64,000 nucleotides of DNA from positions 22,966,833 through 23,030,832 of the forward strand of contig JAJEKV010000010.1 of NCBI GenBank assembly GCA_021234155.1, written 5' to 3'. How positions within the stretch are numbered: the first letter of the stretch is position 1; every line of letters starts with the position of its first letter. This DNA comes from Isoetes taiwanensis (Eukaryota; Streptophyta; Lycopodiopsida; Isoetales; Isoetaceae). A model generated the notes under the pieces. The model did not search any database. It was not told where the DNA came from and saw only the letters and a program-made list of their open reading frames with translations. Below, in pieces: positions 1 through 11,275 of this stretch. The position numbers were made by a program, and so were the translations under genes.

Positions 1-641
1 GTGTTAAACAAAGGAGATGCGAGCGAATTGGCAAAGGAGTTTGTCTCTATTGCACATGACTTTAATGGATGAAAGTATATTGCAAGAATAGAAACGGCAC
101 TTCATTTGAAGGTATCATTCAAGCGTTATCATAAGTTAGATTTGGTACATTTATGGTTTTCATCGGAACCTCCAATGCTCATCTAAGAATTACATTGTGC
201 CTTTGATATTCATATGCACTTTTTGGTTCTTTGTTCTGGTTGTTTGTTTCTATCGAAACCCTATTCTATTGCTTCAAGCATAGATGATCAATTCCTTGCA
301 GATGCCATTTACCAGGATTTGATCCTTTAGCTTATTCTTTGCAGATGTTATTTACTAGGATTTGATTCTTAAACTTTTGTTGCTTCGTTTTGTTGTTTGT
401 ATTGAATCCGTATTCTATTGTGTCAAGCCTGAATGGTCAATTCTTTACAGCGGCCATTTGCCAGGATTTGATACTTCACTCTATTTTATTCTATTCTTGA
501 AACTGAATCTACATGAGCTTATCCTAGTGTTGACCTGCAAGTGCAGATATTTTACTGAAAAAAATAGATGTCTCCAGGTTTGATGGTAGTTGCTTGTAGA
601 AGCCAAATGATATCCATAATAATATTCTTGGCGATTCTAGA
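1..641. other. Intergenic or intronic sequence, nothing recognised
   Basis: AT-rich sequence with no coding region I can support. It contains a loose duplication around 'gccatttaccaggatttgat' (about 300-480). It may be an intron or upstream part of the SET-domain remnant that follows. Confidence 0.4.
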
Positions 642-1064
642 GTGTCTACGTCTTGCAATTCTATAGTGTCCAACTTTGAACAGTTCTTTGGTGCCTGCAC
701 AACTCTGTGTCAGGTGGTAACTAATGGTGTTCAGATACAGTTAGATATCTTAATTCAACCAGATGAGGGTATGGATAAGCAGAAATACATGCTTTCATTT
801 CTTGATGGTCAAGTTAAACGTTCAAAAGTTTCCTTGGCAATAGCAGTGTATGGGCCAATCTTTTCATGGCTCAATCACAGCTGCAGACCTAATGCCTGCT
901 ACAGATTTGAGTTTGTAAGGAACAAAGCTCATGCATTGAGAAAGCAGAAATTGTTGTTTATGGAGGAAGATTGGGACTTGAGACCAGATTCTAATACAAA
1001 AAATGTCTGCCTCTATGATGTTTCCTACATGTACAGTCTTGTGTCCTATCGCAACCTTATTTGA
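642..1064 (+). pseudogene. SET-domain protein exon or fragment
   Basis: An open frame holds the SET-domain signature FSWLNHSCRPNACYRF at about 868-915. In SET methyltransferases the NHSCxPN segment forms part of the S-adenosylmethionine site and the pseudoknot. Flanking residues are typical of plant SET-domain-group proteins, which methylate lysines of histones or other proteins. The frame has no ATG at its left edge, so it is an internal exon or a remnant. The usual downstream GEE(V/I)xxxY motif and post-SET cysteines are not in this frame, which stops soon after the signature. A later open stretch at 1250-1486 could be a further exon, but I do not recognise it. Family assignment is fair; whether it is functional is doubtful. 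Confidence 0.55.
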
Positions 1065-3381
1065 AGCGAGATACACGTATTCTTAAACTGCAGCTGTTAT
1101 AAAGAAATAACTTTGTTGTTACTACTGCGTAGTGTGCAGTAAAATGTATACTTTCAGTGTTTTATTATTGTTTATGACATACCACTTTAAAGTTACATGA
1201 GGCTATCGTTTTACCAGATATTGCTGCTGAGGAGGAGACAACACATGTAGTGAATTGTCCAACACTTATTTACACCCTTAGATGGATTGCCCACATGACT
1301 TTCGGCTCTTCTCCACTAGAAGTTTGTGACTCTAAGGACAGTCTTCACTCGGAGGAATGTGAACCAATCAATTTTGTATGGTCTATGTCGAAGTCTCATT
1401 CCACATTTTTAGAGTTGGTGGCAGAACCTACAGATTTGGGCCATGTATTTTGGCAGAACCTACAGAGGTGGCAAATGTACTTTTAATCTTTCTTTACATG
1501 TCTTCTTTCATTTCCTGTTAGCAACTTGAAGGGGGACTTATGTATTTATTTTTGAACTGCAGCAGTCAACGCATAAAAATAAACTGGGCTTTTGCTACAA
1601 AGAGAGGATACCACAGATAGAATGCAATCTAGTTTGTTTTGCATTGCAAATGATATTAATTTTCTTGATAAACTTATTGTGTACAGGACACCATAATATG
1701 TTTGTTGGTGACATGAGCCTAGAGGTGACAGATGTTGTACTTTATTCTACTTTCTACGTCTACCGATGTTGCTTTTATGTCTCATTTAGAACTGAATAGG
1801 TTGGACAGCTTATTTTATCTGCATCTTGGGTTATTTGGTCTTCATGTTGGTTTGCTGCATAAGATTAGATTACGAATTGTGTCTGAACAAATATCTCGGG
1901 ATATTTGGTCTTTATGTTGGTTTATCCCAGAGAGAAAAACAAACTTACCTTAGATTTTGCAACTATTGGCGTTAAGAGTCCCATCATGCATATAATTCAT
2001 GAATGTGGCGAGATCTAGATCTTTTAGAAGCTTCCAAATGGAAAAGGCTACTTAAGAAAGCCTCTTGGTGTCTTAGCGGAATGCATGGAGGGTTGAGCAT
2101 TCTTCCCTCTTTAGGTTCCTTGTAACACCTACAGCAAGACTTTCTGTTGGGCATCGAGACAATCATGAGTTGAAGCACTTTATATGTGTGCAGGAACTAA
2201 AGATAACGGTTTTGCAGCTGAAGGTTCTCCAATGTTGTTTTTCAAGTAATGTGTATGTCATCGAGTAATTCAAGGTTCAATGTAAATAAAGGCTGATGTT
2301 TATGGGATTTAGATAAAGCTGAATTAGTGGCTCTATGCCTTTTGAAAGATGCAACCACATAGTGAGAACACAAGAACCTTTTTGTTGTAAGGAAATTGTA
2401 TGTATCAAGTGTACTAAGCAACGACAACTGCTTTTACAAGTTTTATTATATATAGAGTTTTGAACTATATGAAATTTGAAGGCGGAATGACGCGTTTTTT
2501 TTATGACATTGTGATAGGAACACAATTCTCTATGTGATTATGGAAGTAAATGTGATCTAATGAGTACTTTGGGTTGAAGGGCTATGGGTTATATGACTAT
2601 GCAAGTAAATGTAATCTAATGAGTACGCTGGCTTGAAGGGCTATGGGTTATGGTGTATAGTTGCAAATTATTGTGACTACTGGAAATTCTTTTTATAGTT
2701 ATTGATCTAGTTATATTTGGGTATGTAGGGAGCACAAAAAGCATGTTCTACTTATATGCATATTCTATTCATATGCAGGTTGCCTTGGTGAATATGCAAA
2801 TTGTCTTGGTTTGTATGTAGGTTGTCTTGCTATCACGAATAATATTTCTCTTTTTCTTTAGTTTGGGCAACAAGGAGAGGCAGGGTTCGTGGCAATGCTA
2901 CTATGAAATGAGACTTTGAAGCAATTTTAGAGTATCCATGTTGCTGCCAGCTAGGACTTTTGTTCATGTGGATCACCTACAAGCGTCCGATATCATCTAG
3001 TGCTGTGAAAATTCAAGGAAATTCCGGTTGGGTTGTTGGTTATCGTACGGCATCAATTTGAAGGCATCAGTGGTGCTTGTTACAAGCTGATCAATTATAA
3101 TTAATGGTTTGACAATTTTCTAATTGTTAAGTATGTTGCTGCAAGCAGAGCAGCGATGATTCTTTGGACCCATGTAGCATTCTAGACATATATAACACAG
3201 TTTCTTATTTTCCATTGTTTTTGTTCCACGCTAATTTTTCTTTTTCTCTATTTGGCTGCCACGTTTTTCGTTAAAAAAATCTGGTCGTTGCATGCCCGAT
3301 GGAGTGTCATCCTCCTGCGACAGCTTGATCCGGCACTATAAGAAGCTCTGCTCCCATTGTTAGGCACTATAATTTTCGGCT
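1065..3381. other. Non-coding stretch with small tandem duplications
   Basis: No supported gene. The open frame at 1250-1486 has no recognisable domain. A phrase around 'atttggtcttcatgttggtt' recurs twice (about 1830-1925). A 59-bp tandem duplication lies at 2531-2651. Confidence 0.4.
2531..2651. repeat. Tandem duplication, two copies of about 59 bp
   Basis: The phrases 'aagtaaatg', 'atctaatgagtac' and 'ttgaagggctatgggttat' occur in the same order in two adjacent copies with a few substitutions. Confidence 0.8.
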
Positions 3382-5496
3382 TTGCACGAACTTGCTCTAC
3401 TTGGATTCGTTGGAAGTAAGTATACTGCATGGTTTTACTCCTTCATTTTGATCCAAAACAGAGGGGTTGTGGTGATCAGAGGCCAGTCCGATGATGTTAA
3501 GATAATCGGAATAAATTGGGGAAGTATTGCAACCCACAAACTTCCTCCTCAATCTGTCGCGAAGATGTTGCAGGATAATCGGATTACAAGGGTAAAATTA
3601 TTTGATGCAGATCCGCAGGTTTTACAAGCATTCTCGGGATCAGCCATTGAGATTATGATCGCCATTGCAAATGATAGGCTTGAACCTTTTGCAGCAAGTA
3701 GTTCAGTTGAAGCTTGGGTAGAAGAAAATGTTACTCGCCATGTTGCGAAGGACGTAAATATCAAGTAATAACTTCTTCCTTTTTCCCTTGATCCTCTATA
3801 AAATGCTTAAATCTGTCTATCTGAGCTAGAATGCTTAAGTTCTTCTGAAATGACATACAGTTTCGTACTATTCTAGATGTGTCCTTGCTTTTTTCTCTGT
3901 TTGCTTTAGAATGGCTCTTGAACAGCGATAACTACGTGAAATTTACTGCCGAATACGTTTGTATTACTGTTTCTGAGTGAAATTTGATTACTGATGCATC
4001 CGTTTGAGATGAAGTATTTTATTTTTGTGAGAATTTCATCCCGATCTATGTTTTTAGGGTGCAAAGGAAGCAAGAGCATCCAGCATTGTGATTAGATGTA
4101 AACTTCAAGTACGCTGGCATAATTTTGACCATGTTAGTATGTCAGTGCGTCGAGAATACTCCACCTGCCTCCCATGCACAGTTTTTATTTAAGAATAAAA
4201 GGGGATAGAACTGTAGTTTGGATCTTTACCTTTAACTTTGTCTCATTATGCGTGTTCTAGATGCTTTAGGGTTTTAGAATTTTGGGTTCTAGTGTGAGCT
4301 CTTAGAAATCGAACTTAGTGCTGAGGTTTCATATTTTGTCTAACAGATACGTTGCTCTTGGAAACGACCATTTCTTAAAGCATACAATGGTACTATTGAG
4401 AACGTGACGTTGCCAGCGTTGAAGAATCTTAACAGAGCACTGAGAAAAGCTAACCTTGATAATCAGGTGAAGGCCACGGTACCTCTGAATGCAGATGTTT
4501 TACGCAATGGTAAATCAGGACTGCCCTCTAGTGGCAAATTCAGATCTGATATCAGGTCTAGCATGCAGGGCATTGTTGAAGAGTTGAATAGGTATGATGC
4601 ACCGTTTGTAATAAACATCTACCCCTTTCTCAGCCTGCAGCAGGACCCTAACTTTCCTGAGGAATTCGCATTCTTTGACAGTTCTGCTAATGCCCTGGTT
4701 GACAGAGGTGGCCATGTCTACAACAATGTATTTGATGCTAACTTTGATCTTCTGGTGAATGCATTGGCAGGAATTGGATTCCCTAACATAAGCATTATTG
4801 TTTGGCAGCACATATGCCACCATACAAAATGCTCAAAGATTTAACCAAGAGCTCATAAAGCATGCTAGAAAGGGAACTCCTATGAGACCAGACAATATAT
4901 TTGTTTGGCCTGATTGATGAAGATGCCAAAAGCATTCTTCCTGGAAATTTTGAAAGGCATTGGGGCATCTATTCCTTTGATGGCAAGAGCAAATACCCAC
5001 TTGATTTATCAGGACAAGGGAATGGCAGCTTGATAAATGCCACAGAGGTTAAGTACTTGCCATCTAGGTGGTGTGTGATGAACAAGAGTGCTGATGCTGT
5101 GAATCTGACAAGAAGCGTTGAATATGCTTGCCATATGCTGATTGCACAGCCCTAGTGGAATATGCTTGCCATATGCTGATTGCACCCTAGTGGAGGGAGG
5201 ATCATGCAACTTACGTGATGATTTTGATAAGAGTTCCTATGCATTCAACAGCTATTACCAAATGTTCAGTCAAGTTGATGGCAGTTGTGATTTTCAAGAT
5301 CTTGCTATGATTACCGACAAGGACCCTTCTCTGGCTGGTTGTTCCTTTTAATATCCAGCTTGCACTGAATGCTTCATCTTCAAATGCTACATCTTCTCAT
5401 CTTACATCATCTGAATCATCATCGGCAATCACGTACAGAAGTTCCATTCTTTTGTCGTATGCCTTTGCTTGCTGTGCCCTCATGTTGAGCTTTTAA
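3382..5496 (+). pseudogene. Broken GPI-anchored GH17 beta-1,3-glucanase with X8 (CBM43) module
   Basis: Intact relatives hydrolyse beta-1,3-glucan (callose) at the cell wall or plasmodesmata. Exon 1 carries the GH17 start IGINWGS and ends at 3764 with a GT donor. Exon 2 begins at 4347 after an AG acceptor, and the phases agree. Later parts hold [35 protein letters not shown] and an X8 module (WCVMN, SCN, SYAFNSYYQ, SCDF) ending near 5351. A Ser/Thr-rich linker and hydrophobic tail (5359-5496) look like a GPI-anchor signal. Damage is extensive: a 1-nt loss near 4380, a deletion near 4805 that removes the usual Glu-Gly-Trp-Pro nucleophile segment, a frameshift near 4900, a 37-bp tandem duplication at 5118-5192 and a frameshift near 5348. 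The first exon and signal peptide are not resolved. Confidence 0.85.
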
Positions 5497-6439
5497 ACTC
5501 TCTCATATTTGTATATCGATTTGACTCATTATTATCCTTATACATATGATGGTGCAGACTTTTCTGTTGTATATGACACCACTCAAAAATAATATTACTG
5601 TTTCTGAAGGGCATAGTTGTCTTACAATCGATTAGTTTCATGTATACACCTAATATACCCCCTTTTTTTTTACTTTTATCTCAAGCAAATACAACTCATG
5701 TGGTGATTCAAGATTAAAGGCTTTGAGGGTAGTAAATAGAGAAACCAAATGAAAAGAATTGATTGAAGGGGGTCTTAGATCGAATATCTATCTCTAAGTA
5801 GTGGAAACAGCACAAACAAAATAGTGTAGTAGAGAAGGATCTGGTTGCATAATCGTGGGGAACATCCCCTTTTTAGGGGTGCTCACCTCTTCAACCATTA
5901 GTTAAGGCCATTTTCATTCCTTAGGTTTTATTTTATTTTTAGGGTTCAACAAAATTTATCTTTATCTCCACAATACTCCCATAACCACCTAGTTAACCTT
6001 TTTTTGTATACTGGGTTATTTTGATATTTTGTGCGTTTGGGGGGTGATGGTTTTTTGTTATTTGCCCCCAACACCACAAGACATTAGGGTTAGAATAGTT
6101 GTTTGCATTCCTCATAAACTTAACCTTTTGAATATTTGAAAGAATGCTTATAGACGTGGCAGTACTAGTTTGAACCACCTAATTTGCGAAAATGGAGGAT
6201 ATATCTATTTGCTTCTCGAAAAAATTGGCGGCTTGGGAAATGCTTGATGCTAAGACAAGAAAGCAAGTGAAAAAATTTTATACAACACAAATGTGTTGTT
6301 TATAAACCATGGTTGCTTTCTTTACTATTTAGGGATCAATGTTCTTTAACCTTGGCATAATGCGTATGTGGATTCTATTGTTGTGTGAAATTCTAGCGAA
6401 CGTTTGAGTTGATTTGCAATTATATTTTGATTTGCAGAG

Positions 6440-6634
6440 ATGGCACAGATGAAAAAAGACTACATTGTTGAGCTAAATCTAGATGACTTTTATGGATGGT
6501 GGATGAGCGCCTTTGGTAACTCACCAGCCTTTGGTTCGAGAGATGCTGTATTGGAGCTCCTCTTGGATTTTTTTCATTGTTTTTGTTCCACCCTAGTTTT
6601 TTCGCGCCGCGATATTGTACTTTGTAATTTCTAA
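6440..6634 (+). other. Possible exon of unknown function
   Basis: The frame starts with ATG just after an acceptor-like 'tttgatttgcag' and reads 64 codons (MAQMKKDYIVELNLDDFYGW...). No family is recognised. A phrase near its end, 'tcattgtttttgttccac', also occurs near 3213, so part of the frame overlaps a repeated sequence. Weak candidate. Confidence 0.2.
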
Positions 6635-6753
6635 ATTAGAGTTAGAATGTAAGGTCTTACGAAGTTACTTCCCATCAATCTAGAATCACTTGGCCATTGC
6701 AGAAGAGAATGTTGGTCGTTAGCTGGGGTCCAACTGTGCAGTTTTGAAAAAGA

Positions 6754-6786
6754 GGCCTTGGCCGCCGCGATAAATTTCTTGTATTA
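6754..6786. repeat. 33-bp dispersed repeat, copy 1
   Basis: Identical over 33 bp to 13587-13619. It begins GGCCTTGGCCGCCGCG, a GC-rich palindromic head, and runs into an AT-rich tail. The nature of the element is unknown. Confidence 0.8.
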
Positions 6787-6821
6787 GTAAGAATAGTTTG
6801 CGTACACTTGAGTCCCAAATA

Positions 6822-6842
6822 ATAGATAGATAGATAGATAGT
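6822..6842. repeat. (GATA)n microsatellite
   Basis: About five consecutive 'gata' units. Confidence 0.85.
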
Positions 6843-7447
6843 TGTCTAGATAAGCTACTATATCGTTAGTCGTATTTCTAGACCAAAATAATTATACTTT
6901 TCCTCTTGCGTTGCTGAAACACTCAAATTATTGTACCAACTAAATTCCTAAGCGAAGTAACCAAACGTGCTTTTGACTAGTTCTATTAATCTACAACACA
7001 ATGCCGATGTAAAAGATTTGCCATTCTAAGTTGAAAGGCAAGGCCAAAATACTTGCAATCCATGCAAAATTCAGGCGTGATCCCGTTTGGTATAATAGAA
7101 GGGCGAAGGCATTTTCCCAAAAGTATATAAGAGACACTTAAGTTTCCTTACCAAAAATTTGCCACTCGCCTAAAAATGTTCCCGCGAAAACACTAGCAGA
7201 TGACAAACCCATGGGAACTGATGCTATGCTTGGAGAGGCCTTATTGCACGTGGTGGCATCAATCGTTGAAATTAAGTCAAGGCAATCTGCAAATACAAAA
7301 AAATGAAAGGAATGGTACTAGAAAAACCGCAGACATGCCAAAGTCTACAAGATAAGATTGAACAAAGCAAGGTAACCCCCAATACAAATACGTTAGACAA
7401 ATGCTGCTACTATATTTTCAGAACATCAAAGTGTCAAGCATTTCTCT

Positions 7448-10400
7448 TCAGATTTCAATACGTATTCTAGCATCCTTTGAAACACTATGCTTCAACTCTT
7501 TCAACAGGTCATCAGGTGCTAGGTCATCCTGCTGAAAAAAATTTGTCTCATCTTGGGCTTCATTCTGAAGTTCTCCCTCATTATCTTCCACGCCACTGTC
7601 GCTGTCATTTGAAATGCTATTACAGCTTATATTATCACCTGAATCAACAGAACTAACTCGTGAAGTATTTAAATCAGCCTTGGTGTTCCTAACATCTATG
7701 TCCACATCTGCCCAACTAAAAAACTTCAAAGGCTTATCTGGCCAATCAAGCAGGAAGTTATTATTTACAAAAAACCGGAAACACTGTAAGAGATGACTTT
7801 TATCTCTTCTAATCTCCGGCTGTAACAACTTTGAAAGAAGTGTAGGTTCTCTCTTTGAGCATAATACGTCCTTTGCATTTCCAATATTTTGACAATTTAA
7901 ATCTTTTTGTCTCGGTTGACGCACATGTAGAAAATGGCACCTTGAGCCATTCCTGCATCTTCGACGCTGGAAGTAGTGACAGACCCTTCTTTCATCAACT
8001 GCATCATCTACTCCATTTCCAACTTTAGCAACTTTTGCTGGTTGCATCCCTTCTGATTGATCATCTCGCAGCCTCTTTTCTCGTCCACCACGTTGGATTA
8101 AACCATAAGAATTTGATAGGTAATAATTTGGTATCTCTGCTACAGGGCACCCAAGCTCAGCTTGCCGTGATAGAATCTCCTTCAGCCGCTGTAATAGACA
8201 GAGAAAACTGTTTGTCAGAATAGAACAGATTTTCAGTAAAACATACACCAAAGAAATGCCGATAATTGCCTCTTTCAGGTTAGTTTCTTTATATACAGAT
8301 TTCTTTTCATAGCAACTCCTGCTGAAGAGTGTACAAAGCAAGAAAGAAAACTGTTCTAATTTTTTCGACCTTAATGACTTTGCATGGTCCGGAAAAGCAT
8401 AACATCATGTATTCAAGCACGCAGCTTTTTGAAACAGTGCATTTGAATTGTACCTCTTTCCTCTTTTGTGCCTCCTCGTCCACCAACTCTCCCCTTGTCT
8501 TCTTAGCTATCAACTCTTCAGCCTAAGTTGAAGAAGAAATATTTAATAAAACCAACAAATTTCATCATACACCCAACCTATACCTTTCTCTGCACATTTG
8601 CTGCTGTAGGATAATTCCTCCGGCGTTCCTCTTGCCACCTTCTGATCTCGTTTTCGTTTTCCATTGGGCTAAAATATCATGTGCCGGAATGGTATATCAA
8701 TACGCATAGATTAATCCTAAATGACAATCATAAAAAGCTCGCAATAAGAACCAAAATTTGCTCCATCAATGTGGGTGCGGTGCATTAATCGTGTGGCGTA
8801 TACGTGTACCTCTAAAATTAATAGATTGCAGCATAATTATGATGGCAGAAACAACTCATGGATGTGCTCAAAGCAGAGAAATAGTGCTCGTCTTTGTAAA
8901 TGCTTTAGACAGTGCAGCGCAGTTTCCTATTATGAAGCTGCAGTACGGCAGCAAAAAATTCAGCTTGAGGGGGAGAAGAAATCTGAATCCAAGCTGTAAC
9001 TTTATTTCATATATGACTTAAGAATTGAACTGTCTTTTAAAATCCACGGAGATTGTTTGGGAGCCATGTATGCTGATTCAGCATTAATGCTGTTATGTAC
9101 ATATGCACAGATGTAGTTTACATTAGGAAGCAACTAAAAACTGTTTGTCGCAGCTGATAATGCTCATTTATCTGTCCAATATTCATTTCATTAATGAAGA
9201 ACAGCTATGCCTCTTCGATTTGATTCTTCTCTCCAGCTCTTGGTCTTTAGGAAGGCTACCAAAATGCATGAATGAATGCTTGGCTAGGATAGAGTACGAT
9301 ATTTTAAAGCTAGAACATTGGGATGAATGAATGGTTAAAATATATGAACGGTTAAACAGTTATGTATTATGGCGGTCCAGATAAAAATATATATGCAGTT
9401 TCACTTACAGACGCCCCTTTGCTATGCACACACAACCTCCCAACAAAACCATCCTGATAGAATTTCTTCACTATGACGATTCATGCAAGAATGCGTACTT
9501 ACCGAAGAGATGATGTTTTGCCATGCATCGAGACCTTATGCTCCTGAAGCACTTTACCTATCATGGGCCACATAATTTTTTTTGTCCATTAGTCATGATG
9601 CAATGCCTCCAAAAATATCAATGTAATATTACTAACTACAACATCTAAATGTTCCAACAATATTTCTGCACGATCAAAGCCTACAACTACCAAAATCAGA
9701 ACAGGCAGTCCTTATGTACTAAATACACATATTATCAAAAAACGCAACCAGGTTTTGCGTAAGGCCTTACCCATAGCTTCAAATGTACAGCCAGCTTCTG
9801 AACATTTCAGGTGTGTCTGGAAATGTGCATCCAATTGTCGTTTATCATAAAACGTCTTCTCGCAAGTGTCGCAATGGAGACGACCGAATGTTCTGCCAAA
9901 TTAAAAGAATATCATGTACCATGGTTAAACCTCTATAAGTAATGACTTCCCAATCTCAAGCATGATATGAATGCAAAACTTTCACATTAATTGGCTACTG
10001 CAAAGTGAGGATATTTCAGCACATTCTGGCAAAACTTTCATACTAATTACTCCTGCAAATTAAGAATATTTCAGCACATTCCAGCACCCAAGAGCTATTT
10101 ATAACGACTATTTTGAGACCTTTTTTTGTAATAAGTAATGCTACACAGGACAATCCTCACTTTAACTCGGTTACAACTAGATTATATACAAAGTCTGAGT
10201 AGTGGTTTACCTCCCAGTAAAACCATTTTGCACTCTATTGGATGCAAAGTTCCTGTCTGCTGCATTCCTTCCTCTTCCACTATTTGAAAATCCTTTTCGA
10301 GACTGAGATGCAAAACGGTTTCCATGGACAACAACCTTTCCCTGTACATTTTGATCAAATCTACCAGCAGTAGAGCTATTCTGAAAGGTTGGAGGTGGTC

Positions 10401-11248
10401 GCAACGCATTAACAGGCCCCACACCAGTATGAGGTGGCATTCTCATAGGGGATGGCGCACATGGACCAACTGGCGGCGGCTGATAAATCTGATTCTGTTG
10501 AACCGTATTATTATTATGCATGTGATGCTGATTCGGTTGAGCCATCTGATTTCCCACAAAAGAAGGTATATTGTAAGGTGGACAGTTCATGAAACCTGTG
10601 GTGACTCCGAATGAAGAATTAGTTCCTTGAGAAATTTCAGAGGAAGAAGCGTTTGATGGAATAGAAGTATTTTGTGTCTGCTGCTCCTGTCCCTCCGAGT
10701 GCAATTGAATTTGTGAATTCTTGTGGGTAATGCTGGCCGAAAACAGTAAACTAGAAGGCCGAGCAGCATTGTTCTGAAATTGATGTTGCTGCATGATTGT
10801 GGGCTGTGGATTACATAGAGGCGCCCCATTTTGATGTAACTGAGAATGCTGCATAGCATGTGGATTAGCCGGATGCACCATGTTCTGGTAAAATTGTGGA
10901 CATTGAACAGGCCTGTTCATACCAGTCTGATAAAATGGGCGCTGGATGCCCTGAAATGGAGATCCTTCTTGCACAGGCATACTTTGAGGACACATGACAG
11001 CTTGTGGGTTCATAAAATTATGATACATCATATTTCCCTGTATGCATCAGGTAAAAAATCAACACATAAGTTTTCAAGACAAGTGCAGGGCTGCTTTGGG
11101 AAGTATCTACCTGAACTTGAAACGCGCTATTGGACGCTTGCTGCATAGGCATATTGGGAGGTAGCATATGCATTCCTACAGGGACCCCTATTGCTGTAGC
11201 TTGATTATTCGCCATAAGTGGTCGTATCGGCTGTCCTTGCCACGCCAT
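7448..11248 (-). CDS. NUFIP: NUFIP family protein: box C/D snoRNP assembly factor
   Basis: Seven exons on the minus strand: 11248-11111, 11037-10211, 9892-9771, 9557-9503, 8668-8584, 8522-8454 and 8188-7448. All introns are GT-AG, every phase closes, and the total is 2037 nt (678 aa plus stop). The N-terminal ~320 residues are Gln/Asn/Pro-rich. A canonical C2H2 zinc finger (Cys329, Cys332, His345, His349) is followed by the NUFIP core with EIRRWQEERRRNYPT in exon 5. Exon 7 holds a CCCH finger, CHYFQRRRCRNGSRCHFLH (about 502-520), and a conserved tail including EPTLLSKLL and FFVNNNFLLDW. NUFIP proteins are nuclear RNA-binding adaptors that act with the HSP90/R2TP machinery in building box C/D snoRNPs, and so in rRNA methylation. 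No damage is seen. A telo-box lies just upstream of the ATG. Confidence 0.9.
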
Positions 11249-11266
11249 AGTAACTTCGTCGAGGGT

Positions 11267-11275
11267 TTAGGGTTT
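11267..11275 (-). promoter_or_regulatory. Telo-box (AAACCCTAA) in the NUFIP 5' leader or promoter
   Basis: On the gene strand the sequence reads AAACCCTAA, about 20 bases before the ATG and inside a longer 'taaaccctaaaccc' run. Telo-boxes are common near the start of plant ribosome-biogenesis and translation genes, which fits NUFIP's role. Confidence 0.6.

Larger units (their letters stand above)
5497..7447. other. Intergenic stretch, mostly nothing recognised
   Basis: Holds a possible exon at 6440-6634, one copy of a 33-bp dispersed repeat (6754-6786) and a GATA microsatellite (about 6822-6842). No other coding signal is visible. Confidence 0.4.
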
